A model generated the notes under the pieces. It made no database searches. It was not told where the DNA came from and saw only the letters and a program-made list of their open reading frames with translations. Below, one piece after another: positions 17,722 to 25,660 of a DNA stretch of 64,000 nt. The stretch lies in NCBI RefSeq assembly GCF_009223885.1, contig NZ_CP045144.1:3522001-3586000 (forward strand), given 5' to 3'. Each line of letters opens with the position of its first letter. Within the stretch, counting starts at the first letter, position 1. This DNA is from Ancylobacter sp. TS-1. GTDB lineage: Bacteria > Pseudomonadota > Alphaproteobacteria > Rhizobiales > Xanthobacteraceae. The position numbers and the translations under genes were made by a program.

Positions 17722-18543
17722 CTACGCTTCCGCCGCCGCCATGCGCTCGGCCTTCTGGCGCTCCATCTCCTGCCGCTTGGTCAGGATCGAGGCGAAGATC
17801 ACCACCACGGTGACGATGGCGATGAGGATGGTGCAGGCGGCGTTGATTTCCGGCGTCACGCCGAGGCGCACCTGGCTGTAGATCCGCATCGGCAGGGTGG
17901 TGGCGCCGGGGCCGGTAGTGAAGCTGGCGATGACGAGATCGTCCAGCGACAGGGTGAAGGCCAGCATCCAGCCCGAGATCACCGCCGGCAGGATGATCGG
18001 CAACGTGACGACGAAGAAGGTCTTGAACGGGGTGCAGCCGAGGTCGAGCGCGGCTTCTTCCAGCGAGCGGTCGAAGGTCACGAGGCGCGACTGCACCACC
18101 ACCGAGACGAAGCACAAGGTGAAGGTGATGTGCGCTAGCGTGATGGTCCAGAAGCCGCGGTCGAGGCCGATGGCGACGAAGAGCAGCAGCAGCGACAGGC
18201 CGGTGATCACCTCCGGCATGACTAGCGGGGCGTAGACCATGCCGGAGAACAGCGTGCGGCCGAGGAAACGGCCGTAGCGGGTCAGGGTGATCGCCGCCAG
18301 CGTGCCGAGCACGGTGGCGACGGTGGCGGTGATGAAGGCGACGCGCAGCGTCACCCAGGCGGCGTCGAGCAGCTGCTCGTTCTGGAACAGCTGCCAGTAC
18401 CAGTGGGTGGAGAAGCCCGCCCACACCGTCACCAGCCGCGAGGCGTTGAAGGAGTAGATCACCAGCAGGATGATGGGGATGTAGAGGAAGGCGAACCCCA
18501 GCGCGATCGAGGTGACGTTGAACCAGGAAAGCCCCTTGCGCAT
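17722..18543 (-). CDS. potI: Polyamine ABC transporter permease, PotI-like
   Basis: A 273-residue inner-membrane permease with six hydrophobic segments and the ABC-coupling EAA loop EEAALDLGCTPFKTFFVVTLPIILP. It resembles the second permease of putrescine or spermidine importers (PotI/PotC), with the family's ATLPMRIYSQVRLGVTPEINA segment near the end. Its ATG shares one base with the stop of the preceding permease gene (TGATG at 18543), indicating translational coupling. With potH and potG it forms an importer. A C-terminal KRQEMERQKAERM tail is cytosolic. Confidence 0.87.
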   Translation of the reverse strand: MRKGLSWFNVTSIALGFAFLYIPIILLVIYSFNASRLVTVWAGFSTHWYWQLFQNEQLLDAAWVTLRVAFITATVATVLGTLAAITLTRYGRFLGRTLFSGMVYAPLVMPEVITGLSLLLLFVAIGLDRGFWTITLAHITFTLCFVSVVVQSRLVTFDRSLEEAALDLGCTPFKTFFVVTLPIILPAVISGWMLAFTLSLDDLVIASFTTGPGATTLPMRIYSQVRLGVTPEINAACTILIAIVTVVVIFASILTKRQEMERQKAERMAAAEA

Positions 18544-19454
18544 CAACGTCCCTCCACTTCGCGGGCTTGCAGGTTCTGGTAGAAGACGATCGGGATCACC
18601 AGCACCATCAGCAGCAGCACCGCCACCGCCGAGGAGACGGTCCAGGAGCGGTTCACCGAGAACTCGGTCCACAGCACCTTGCCGATCATCAGCGTGTCCG
18701 AGCCGCCGAGCAGGTCGGGGATGACGAACTCGCCCACCGCCGGGATGAAGCAGAGCAGGCAGCCGGCGAACACGCCCGGCAGCGAGAGCGGCCAAGTGAT
18801 CTTCCAGAACGCCGCGAAGGGCGGGCAGCCCAGATCCGCCGCGGCTTCCAGCAGCGTCTCGTCCATCTTCTCCAGCGCCGAGTAGAGCGGCAGGATCATG
18901 AAGGGCAGGTAGGAATAGACGATGCCGATATAGACCGCCGTGTCGGTGGCGAGGATCTGCAGCGGCGCGTCGGGGCTGATGATGCCGAGCGCGATCAGGA
19001 GCTGGTTCAGCAGCCCTTCCGGCGAGAGGATGCCGATCCAGGCGTAGACGCGGATCAGGAACGAGGTCCAGAACGGCAGGATGACCAGCATCAGCAGCGT
19101 CGGGCGGATGGATTTGGGCGCCCGCGCCATGGCGTAGGCGATGGGATAGCCCACCATCAGCAGGAGCAGGGTCGAGATGCCGGCGATCCAGACGCTGGAG
19201 CCGTAGGCCTCGATGAACTCGTTGTCCCAGCTCAGCACATAGCCGTAATTGTCGAAGGAGAGCTCGGCGAAAGCCTCCTTGAACGCCGTCCAGCCCTCCG
19301 ACAGGTCGAAGGTCGGCAAATAGGGCGGCTGGGCGATGGCGTCCTGCGACAGGCTGATCTTGAAGACGATCAGGAACGGCACCAGGAACAGCGCCAGCAG
19401 CCAGAAATACGGGACGGCAAGAACCAGCCAGCGCCCGCGCGATTTCACCGCCAT
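18543..19454 (-). CDS. potH: Polyamine ABC transporter permease, PotH-like
   Basis: First permease of the importer, 303 residues, with six membrane segments, a long periplasmic loop after the first one (about residues 30-90, containing the SWDNEFIEAYGSS stretch) and the coupling helix LEAAADLGCPPFAAFWKITWPLSLPG. The ending EFVIPDLLGGSDTLMIGKVLW is characteristic of PotB/PotH proteins. It starts 10 bases after the ATPase gene and overlaps the PotI-like gene by one base, so the three are one transcript. Confidence 0.87.
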   Translation of the reverse strand: MAVKSRGRWLVLAVPYFWLLALFLVPFLIVFKISLSQDAIAQPPYLPTFDLSEGWTAFKEAFAELSFDNYGYVLSWDNEFIEAYGSSVWIAGISTLLLLMVGYPIAYAMARAPKSIRPTLLMLVILPFWTSFLIRVYAWIGILSPEGLLNQLLIALGIISPDAPLQILATDTAVYIGIVYSYLPFMILPLYSALEKMDETLLEAAADLGCPPFAAFWKITWPLSLPGVFAGCLLCFIPAVGEFVIPDLLGGSDTLMIGKVLWTEFSVNRSWTVSSAVAVLLLMVLVIPIVFYQNLQAREVEGR

Positions 19455-19464
19455 GGACGCCTCC

Positions 19465-20640
19465 CTACCGGGTCAGGATCACGCCGGCATCCGGCGTGAA
19501 GGAGACATAGACCTTGTCTTCCCAGGTGATGGGGCGCTCGACCATGCGGGTGAGATTGGGTTTGGCGGCCTTGACCCGCGAGCCGTTGGGCAGCTCGACA
19601 TGGTAGATCGACAGGTCGCCGAGATAGCCGATGTCCCAGATCGTGCCGGCGAGGCAGTTCACGCTCGGGTCGGCCGGCGGGTCGAGTTCCACCCGCAGCT
19701 TCTCCGGCCGCAGCGCCAGCGCCACACTCTCGCCGACCTTGGCCTCGCATTCCTGCGTCGCGGTCAGCCTCATGCCCGGCGCCGCCTCGGCTTCCAGCGT
19801 CACCAGACCCGGGGTGAGGGCGACCACCTTGGCGTCGAGGATGTTCACGTCGCCCACGAAGTCGGCGACGTAGCGCGAGTTCGGCTGCTCGTAGATCACC
19901 GCCGGCGGGGCGACCTGCACCAGCTTGCCGTGGTTCATCACCGCGATGCGGTCGGCGACCGTCATCGCTTCCTCCTGATCGTGGGTCACGATCAGGAAGG
20001 TCATGCCGAGCTCCATCTGGATGTCCATGAGCTCGAACTGGGTCTCCTCGCGCAGCTTCTTGTCGAGCGCGCCGAGCGGCTCGTCCAGCAGCAGCACCTT
20101 GGGCCGCTTGGCCAGCGAGCGGGCGAGCGCCACGCGCTGGCGCTGGCCGCCGGAAAGCTGGTGCGGCTTGCGCTTGGCGAACTTCTCCAGCTTGACGAGC
20201 TTGAGCATCTCCTCGACGCGGGCGGCGACGGCGCCCTTCTCCATGCGGTCCTGCCGCAGGCCGAAGGCGATGTTGTCCCACACGCTCATATGCGGGAACA
20301 GCGCGTAGGACTGGAACATCATGTTGGTCTGCCGCTTGTAGGGCGGCGTGCCGACGAGATCCTGCCCGGCAAGGGTGATCTGGCCCTCGGTCGGGTCCTC
20401 GAAGCCGGCCAGCATGCGCATCAGCGTGGTCTTGCCGCAGCCGGACGGCCCGAGCAGGGCGAAGAACTCGCGCTCATAGATGTCGAGGGAGAGATTATCG
20501 ACGGCGACGAACTCGCCGAATCTCTTGGTCACGTTCTGGTAGCGGATCAGCGGGACGGCCTGCGGGTCGTTCCAGGGAGCGAATGTGCGGCGGATGCCGC
20601 CGACGGTCTTCTGCGTCTTATCGGCGACGCCGGTGCTCAT
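19465..20640 (-). CDS. potG: Polyamine ABC transporter ATP-binding protein, PotG-like
   Basis: A 391-residue ATPase energising the importer. Walker A is GPSGCGKTT (64-72), the signature is LSGGQRQRVALARSL, Walker B is VLLLDEPLGALD and the switch is VTHDQEEAM. A C-terminal TOBE-type regulatory domain starts at about residue 290. It is the first gene of the minus-strand transporter operon. The matching periplasmic binding protein (PotF) is not in the window. The gene is divergent from the PuuA-like gene, leaving a 196-base shared control region. Confidence 0.9.
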   Translation of the reverse strand: MSTGVADKTQKTVGGIRRTFAPWNDPQAVPLIRYQNVTKRFGEFVAVDNLSLDIYEREFFALLGPSGCGKTTLMRMLAGFEDPTEGQITLAGQDLVGTPPYKRQTNMMFQSYALFPHMSVWDNIAFGLRQDRMEKGAVAARVEEMLKLVKLEKFAKRKPHQLSGGQRQRVALARSLAKRPKVLLLDEPLGALDKKLREETQFELMDIQMELGMTFLIVTHDQEEAMTVADRIAVMNHGKLVQVAPPAVIYEQPNSRYVADFVGDVNILDAKVVALTPGLVTLEAEAAPGMRLTATQECEAKVGESVALALRPEKLRVELDPPADPSVNCLAGTIWDIGYLGDLSIYHVELPNGSRVKAAKPNLTRMVERPITWEDKVYVSFTPDAGVILTR

Positions 20641-20836
20641 GCTGACTGGTTCCCGTTGCCCACCGGTTCGAAGCCGGCCCTTCCGCTGACGCTAACCGGC
20701 TTCGCGTGACGGCTCAACGGCACAATGCGAACATTTTTACCATGCCCGGAAAGGTGGCGTCGTCCGCCCGCCTTGACGGCCATGAGCGGGCCGTGATTGC
20801 CTCAGGCGGCGCAGAAGGCGCATCAGGAAGGCAATC

Positions 20837-22237
20837 ATGGCCAAGAAGAAGCGTTCCGATAAGGACGCGGTCGACAATCCCCGCGGTGTGGCGTCCCTTG
20901 CCGAGGCGAAGGCCTGGATGGCCGCGCGCGGCATCACCGAGATCGAATGCGCGGTTCCGGACCTCGCAGGCGTCGGGCGCGGCAAGATCATGCCGGTGTC
21001 CAAGTTCCTGTCCGGCCCGACGATGAACCTGCCGCTCAGCGTGTTCTTCCAGACCATCTCCGGCGACTATCCGCCCTATGACAATCTCGTCGATTCCGTC
21101 GTGGTCGACAGCGATCTGGTGATGGAGCCGGATTTCTCCACCCTCGCCATCGTGCCCTGGGCGCAGGACCCGACCGCGCAGATCATCCACGACGCCTATC
21201 ACCGCGACGGCCGGCCGGTGGAGCTGGCCCCGCGCCAGGTGCTCAAGAACGTCGTCGACCTCTACGCCAAGAAGGGCTGGAAGGCCGTGGTGGCGCCGGA
21301 GATCGAGTTCTATCTGGTCGAGCCCAACACCGATGCCGACTACCCGCTCAAGCCGCCGATCGGGCGCTCGGGCCGGCCGGAGATCGGCCGCCAGTCCTAT
21401 TCGATCCAGGCGGTGAACGAGTTCGACGCCCTGTTCGAGGACATGTACGATTATTCCGAGGCGCAGGGCCTGGAGATCGACACGCTGATCCATGAGGACG
21501 GCGCGGCGCAGATGGAGATCAACCTTCTGCACGGCGACCCCATCGTGCTCGCCGATCAGGTGTACCTGTTCAAGCGCACGATCCGCGAGGCGGCGCTGCA
21601 GCACAAGATCTACGCCACCTTCATGGCCAAGCCGATCGCCGACGAGCCGGGCTCGGCGATGCACATCCACCAGTCCATCGTGGACGCGGAGACGGGCAGG
21701 AACATCTTCTCCGACAGCGACGGCGACCCGACGCCGGAGTTCTTCTCCTTCATCGCCGGCCAGCAGCGCTATCTGCCGGCGGTGATGTCGATCCTCGCCC
21801 CTTACGTGAATTCCTACCGCCGGCTGACGCGCGATTCGATGGCGCCGATCAACGTGCAGTGGGGCTACGACAACCGCACGGCGGGGCTGCGGGTGCCGCC
21901 GTCCTCGCCGGCGGCGCGGCGGGTCGAGAACCGGGTGCCGTCCTCCGACGCCAACCCCTATCTCGTCATCGCCGCCTCGCTCGCCTGCGGCTATCTCGGC
22001 CTCGTGGAAGGGCTGCGCCCGACCGAGCCGCTGGAAGCCGACGCCAAGGGCCTCGATTTCGAGCTGCCGCGCGGTCTGCTCGAAGCGGTGGCGGCGATGC
22101 AGTACTCGGAGGAAATCTCCAACGTGCTCGGCCCGAGCTTCGTGAAGACCTATACGGCGGTGAAGCAGCAGGAGTTCGACACCTTCATGCGCGTCATCTC
22201 GCCCTGGGAGCGCGAATATCTGCTGCTGAACGTGTGA
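20837..22237 (+). CDS. puuA: Glutamine synthetase family protein, gamma-glutamylputrescine synthetase (PuuA-like)
   Basis: A 466-residue member of the glutamine synthetase superfamily that ligates glutamate to an amine using ATP. The beta-grasp N-terminus (GITEIECAVPDLAGVGRGKIMP), metal-binding APEIEFYLVEP, GDPIVLADQVYLFKR, GSAMHIHQS and NRVPSSDANPYLVIAASLACG are visible. The typical GlnA adenylylation tyrosine region and its pentapeptides are not seen, and the length matches PuuA-type enzymes. The divergent PotGHI-like genes and the nearby PuuB-like oxidase support putrescine as substrate. GGAAGG precedes the ATG. Confidence 0.82.
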   Translation: MAKKKRSDKDAVDNPRGVASLAEAKAWMAARGITEIECAVPDLAGVGRGKIMPVSKFLSGPTMNLPLSVFFQTISGDYPPYDNLVDSVVVDSDLVMEPDFSTLAIVPWAQDPTAQIIHDAYHRDGRPVELAPRQVLKNVVDLYAKKGWKAVVAPEIEFYLVEPNTDADYPLKPPIGRSGRPEIGRQSYSIQAVNEFDALFEDMYDYSEAQGLEIDTLIHEDGAAQMEINLLHGDPIVLADQVYLFKRTIREAALQHKIYATFMAKPIADEPGSAMHIHQSIVDAETGRNIFSDSDGDPTPEFFSFIAGQQRYLPAVMSILAPYVNSYRRLTRDSMAPINVQWGYDNRTAGLRVPPSSPAARRVENRVPSSDANPYLVIAASLACGYLGLVEGLRPTEPLEADAKGLDFELPRGLLEAVAAMQYSEEISNVLGPSFVKTYTAVKQQEFDTFMRVISPWEREYLLLNV

Positions 22238-22257
22238 GGGTGCCCTCCGTGGGAGCC

Positions 22258-22482
22258 GTCATCCCGGCCGAAGGCGTCAGCCGGAGAGCCGGGATCGCTT
22301 TCGGAGATGGCTTCGCACGACCGACGCGATCCCGGATACGGCCTGCGGCCGTTCCGGGATGACGGGCTCTAATGTAACGGCGTCATCGCCGGGCTTGACC
22401 CGGCCATCCACGTTTTACGTGGGAACACGTCCTTGCCGCCCAAGCAAGTCGTTGATCCCCGGGCCGGGCCCGGGGATGACGT
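22258..22482. repeat. Cluster of palindromic repeats (families B and A)
   Basis: A family B element (GTCATCCCGGCCGAAGGCGT to GCGGCCGTTCCGGGATGACG, 22258-22364) is followed by family A cores GCCGGG-CTTGA-CCCGGC (22388-22404) and ATCCCCGGGCCGGGCCCGGGGATGAC (22455-22480). They occupy nearly the whole gap between the PuuA-like gene and the convergent LLM oxidoreductase gene, where they could act as a bidirectional transcript end. Confidence 0.8.
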
Positions 22483-22497
22483 TCTTCCTGGCGGGGC

Positions 22498-23595
22498 TTA
22501 CGCCCCGACCGTCTCTTCCGCCAGAATCTCCCGCACGCGCGGGATGACCTTCGTGCCGTAAAGCTCGATGGCGCGCATCATCTTGTCGTGCGGCAGCGTG
22601 CCGGCGCTGTACTTCATGTCGAAGCGCGCGGCGCCCAGCGCCTTCACCGTCTTGGCGATCTTGCGCGCCACCGTCTCCGGCGCGCCGAGATAGAGCGAGC
22701 CGTGGGTGATCTCGCGCTCGAAGGCGTCGCGGCCATAGGCCGGCCAGCCGCGCTCGGCGCCGATGCGGTCATGCATGCGCTTGTAGTCGGCATAGACCTC
22801 CTCGCGCGCGGCCTCGTCGGTCTCGGCGATATAGCCGTGCGAGTGCACGCCGACCGGCTGCGGCGTGCCGCCGAGCTGGGCGGTCGCCTTGTGGTAAAGC
22901 TCGACATAGGGGGCGAAGCGGGCCGGATTGCCGCCGATGATGGCGAGCATCAGCGGCAGGCCGTAGCGCGCCGCGCGCACCACCGATTCCGGGCTGCCGC
23001 CGACGCCGATCCAGGTCTTCAGTGTGCCCGTCTCGATCGGCGGGAAGACATGCTGGCCCTTCAGCGGCGGGCGTCCCTTGCCCTGCCAGCTGACGCCGCC
23101 GGGCGCGTTGTTGTCGCGCAGCAGGGCCGCGAACAGGTCAAGCTTCTCGGTGAACAGCGTCTCGTAATCCTTCAGGTCGAAGCCGAACAGCGGGAAGGAT
23201 TCGGTGAAGGAGCCGCGCCCGAGAATGACCTCGGCGCGCCCGTTCGACAGCGCGTCGACGGTCGAGAAACGCTGAAAGACGCGGATCGGGTCGTCGGAGG
23301 AGAGCACGGTGACGGCGGAGCCGAGGCGGATGCGGCTTGTGCGCGTGGCGATGCCGGCCAGCACCGTTTCGGGGGCGGAGACCGCGAAATCGTCGCGGTG
23401 ATGCTCGCCGACGCCGAAGAAGTCGACGCCGACCTCGTCGGCCAGCACCGCCTCGTCGACAAGGTTGCGGATGACCTGCGCGTGGGAGAGCAGCGCCCCG
23501 TCCGCGCCGGCGGTGACGTCGCCGAAGGTGTCGAGGCCGAGCTCGACCTGCGTATCCACCCGCGTTTCCACCGTCTCGGCCCGATCATGTGCCAT
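22498..23595 (-). CDS. LLM class flavin-dependent oxidoreductase
   Basis: A 365-residue TIM-barrel protein of the luciferase-like monooxygenase family, which uses reduced FMN or F420. It has VELGLDTFGDV at the start, EHHRDDFAVSAPETVLAGIATRTSRIRLGSAV (the second strand/helix of the barrel), SNGRAEVILGRGSFTESFPLFG and LKTWIGVGGSPESVVRAARYGLPLMLAIIGG. It resembles the AtzA-like or YhbW-type subgroup. The substrate cannot be read from sequence. The ATG at 23595 was chosen over an upstream start that adds 15 non-homologous residues. Confidence 0.87.
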   Translation of the reverse strand: MAHDRAETVETRVDTQVELGLDTFGDVTAGADGALLSHAQVIRNLVDEAVLADEVGVDFFGVGEHHRDDFAVSAPETVLAGIATRTSRIRLGSAVTVLSSDDPIRVFQRFSTVDALSNGRAEVILGRGSFTESFPLFGFDLKDYETLFTEKLDLFAALLRDNNAPGGVSWQGKGRPPLKGQHVFPPIETGTLKTWIGVGGSPESVVRAARYGLPLMLAIIGGNPARFAPYVELYHKATAQLGGTPQPVGVHSHGYIAETDEAAREEVYADYKRMHDRIGAERGWPAYGRDAFEREITHGSLYLGAPETVARKIAKTVKALGAARFDMKYSAGTLPHDKMMRAIELYGTKVIPRVREILAEETVGA

Positions 23596-23743
23596 GGGAA
23601 TGCCCCCGTTTCGCGCCGGCACCGCGCCGGCTGTCCCCATATGGACCGGGCTGGCGCCGCGCGCATCTGTGCCCCTGCAAGGACGGTCTTTCGTTCCTGC
23701 AAAGCGCGGCGGGGCGCCAAGAAAGGCGTCAAGAAAAGCACCA

Positions 23744-23777
23744 AGAAAAAAAGCCCGCTGGACGAACCAGCGGGCTT
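23744..23777 (-). terminator. Rho-independent terminator of the DUF1127 gene
   Basis: AAGCCCGCTGG (23751-23761), loop ACGAA, CCAGCGGGCTT (23767-23777). On the minus strand the stem is followed by a run of Ts (AAGAAAAAAA on plus). It lies 74 bases past the stop of the DUF1127 gene. Confidence 0.85.
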
Positions 23778-23850
23778 CAAGTCGGCGACACGAGGGGGTC
23801 GATGTCGCCGTAAGGTCGGTCGCGGCATGGCATGGGCGGGCCTGCCATTA

Positions 23851-24222
23851 TCAGCCGCAGGACATGAGATCGTTGCGGCGCGGCGTGCTGCCGGCAGCGC
23901 CCGGCTCCTGCCGGGCGGCGTCGCGCAGGGCGTCCCGCGCGGTGAGCCGGCGGGCGGCGCGGCGCTCGACCGAGCGCACCACGAGCACGGCGGTCGGGTC
24001 CTGCCAGAGCGGGCCGGACGAGGCGTCGCGCAGGTCCGCGCGGGTGAGGCCGATGTCGCGCAGCATGCGGTCGTCGAACTCGCCGAGCTGGGAGAGATGA
24101 CGCCGGCGCGCCATCGCCGTGATGAACTGAAGGGTGCCCGAGACGGCGGCGATCAGCACGCCGCTGGCGGCGGCACCGAACGAGTGGAACGCGGTTCTGC
24201 GAACTTCACCAAGATACGACAT
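23851..24222 (-). CDS. DUF1127 domain protein
   Basis: A 123-residue basic protein with one hydrophobic segment (SGVLIAAVSGTLQFITA, about 17-33) followed by the DUF1127 motif RRHLSQLGEFDDRMLRDIGLTRADLRDA (about 40-66). Small DUF1127 proteins in other alphaproteobacteria bind RNA and influence phosphate, carbon and stress physiology. This one is longer than the usual 45-70 residues, with an arginine-rich C-terminal tail of unknown role. The ATG at 24222 has GGAGGAATCG directly before it, so it is preferred to starts at 24234 and 24309. Divergent from a LysR gene that may control it. Confidence 0.85.
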   Translation of the reverse strand: MSYLGEVRRTAFHSFGAAASGVLIAAVSGTLQFITAMARRRHLSQLGEFDDRMLRDIGLTRADLRDASSGPLWQDPTAVLVVRSVERRAARRLTARDALRDAARQEPGAAGSTPRRNDLMSCG

Positions 24223-24377
24223 CGATTCCTCCATGTGTCGGCCGCGCGGCGATGACATGGGGCTTTCTGATCGCGCGGCGGCTCGCCAGCCACCCGAAAT
24301 CGACGTCACCCGTTCGCGACGGGATCGTTATGCCGCGCGAGGACTGATCACACTAGCGAATGTTTATGATCCGAGAT

Positions 24378-24392
24378 ATCATTGCAATTGAT
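24378..24392. promoter_or_regulatory. Candidate LysR binding palindrome
   Basis: ATCATTGCAATTGAT contains the perfect palindrome ATTGCAAT (24381-24388) within an A/T-rich stretch unusual for this region. It stands between the divergent DUF1127 and LysR genes, 25 bases before the LysR ATG, and has the T-N11-A spacing associated with LysR sites. Function is inferred from position only. Confidence 0.4.
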
Positions 24393-24416
24393 GATAAGCC
24401 CATGGGAGGCGGCTCC

Positions 24417-25301
24417 ATGACCGTGCTGCTCGACATTGATCAATTAAGAACATTCATCACGATTGCCGAAACGGGCAGTTTCACCAAGGCGGCCGATGTG
24501 GTTCACAAGACCCAGTCTGCCGTCTCGATGCAGATGAAGCGGCTGGAGGAGCGGGTCGGAAAGCCGATCTTCGCGCGCGACGGGCGTGCCTCGCGCCTCA
24601 CCGACGAGGGCGACCGGCTGCTCGACTATGCCCGGCGCATCGTCAAGCTGAACATGGAGGCGGTCGCCAGCCTCGCCTCGGCCGAGCTGTCCGGCCGGGT
24701 GCGCCTGGGCGTGCCGGACGACTATGCCGACCGCTATCTCCCCGAGATCATGGCGCGCTTCTCGGCGACCCATCCCAATGTCGAGCTGACCGTCGTCTGC
24801 GATCCCTCGACCGACCTGATCGACCGCATCGACACCGGCGACCTCGACCTCGCCATCATCACCGATTGCGAGATGGTCAACCGCGAGACCGAGATCATCC
24901 GGCGCGAGCAACTGCTCTGGGTCGGCTCCTCGCGCCATCCGGTGCATCTGGAGGACCCGGTGCCGCTGGCGCTGGGGCGGCAGACCTGCAACTGGCGGCA
25001 GGAGGCCATCTCCATGCTGCAGGCGGCCGGGCGGCCGTTCCGCATCCTCTACACCTCGTCGAACTCGACGGCGGTCTCGGCGGCGGTGCTCTCGGGCCTC
25101 GCCATCTCGGTGCTGCCGGAATCGGGGCTGCGCCCCGGCATGCGGGTGCTCGGCCCCTCGGACGGCTTCCCGGCGCTGGCGCCGTGCCGCATCGGCCTGC
25201 TGCGCAACCGGCACGAGGCGTCCCCGCTCGCCGACGCGCTGGCCATCCATATCGTGCAGGGCCTCGACAACATCTCCGAGACCGCCATCGCGGCGGAATA
25301 G
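24417..25301 (+). CDS. LysR family transcriptional regulator
   Basis: A 294-residue regulator with the N-terminal winged helix-turn-helix (LRTFITIAETGSFTKAADVVHKTQSAVSMQMKRLEERVGKPIF, about residues 9-51) and a periplasmic-binding-protein-like effector domain. GGGAGG lies 8 bases before the ATG at 24417, chosen over in-frame starts at 24360 and 24402. Its divergent neighbour is the DUF1127 gene, a likely target by the usual LysR arrangement. The effector domain has no diagnostic ligand motif that I can read. Confidence 0.9.
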   Translation: MTVLLDIDQLRTFITIAETGSFTKAADVVHKTQSAVSMQMKRLEERVGKPIFARDGRASRLTDEGDRLLDYARRIVKLNMEAVASLASAELSGRVRLGVPDDYADRYLPEIMARFSATHPNVELTVVCDPSTDLIDRIDTGDLDLAIITDCEMVNRETEIIRREQLLWVGSSRHPVHLEDPVPLALGRQTCNWRQEAISMLQAAGRPFRILYTSSNSTAVSAAVLSGLAISVLPESGLRPGMRVLGPSDGFPALAPCRIGLLRNRHEASPLADALAIHIVQGLDNISETAIAAE

Positions 25302-25660
25302 CCTGCGGGCTACGTCACCCGGCTCGCGCTGCGCTTGGCCGGGATGACGCTCGGGGCGAGTGAAAAAGGAACGGCGGGCTTTCGCCCGCCGTCCGGTCGG
25401 AACCGGCCCACCCGCCGGTCCCTGGCGCCGGCGAGCGAGGCTCGGCCGAGCGCGTTGCGATGTCGTCGCTGTCGGAACCAGTCTAGGAAACGGAGGCGGG
25501 GCCGGCTTGATCTCGATCAAGCGCGCGCATGACGCCGCGCCATGCTGGCCTGCGGCGGACGCAATGCTGCCAATGCCGGGCGCGTGGAGGGCTTTGTGCG
25601 GCTTCCTGGTCAAGCCCGGCCATGGCGAACTTGCCGGCGAAGCCTGACCTCAGCCGCCCC
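25302..25660. other. Gap with degenerate repeats and a gshA-side terminator
   Basis: This 359-base gap holds a degenerate family B repeat (GTCACCCGG...GCCGGGATGACG, 25313-25350) and, near 25608, half of a family A core (CTGGTCAAGCCCGGCCATGG). It also carries a strong hairpin ACGGCGGGC-TTTC-GCCCGCCGT (25371-25392) whose minus-strand side is followed by TCCTTTTTC. I see no coding potential with a ribosome site. Confidence 0.55.
25365..25392 (-). terminator. Probable terminator downstream of gshA
   Basis: Nine-base-pair GC stem (25371-25379 with 25384-25392) with a TTTC loop. Read on the minus strand it is followed by TCCTTTTTC. It lies about 270 bases past the gshA stop. Confidence 0.6.

Noticed and set aside
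20837..22237. Glutamine synthetase as GlnA
   Set aside because: Length, N-terminal sequence and the neighbouring polyamine genes fit a PuuA-like ligase better. The GlnA adenylylation segment is not seen.
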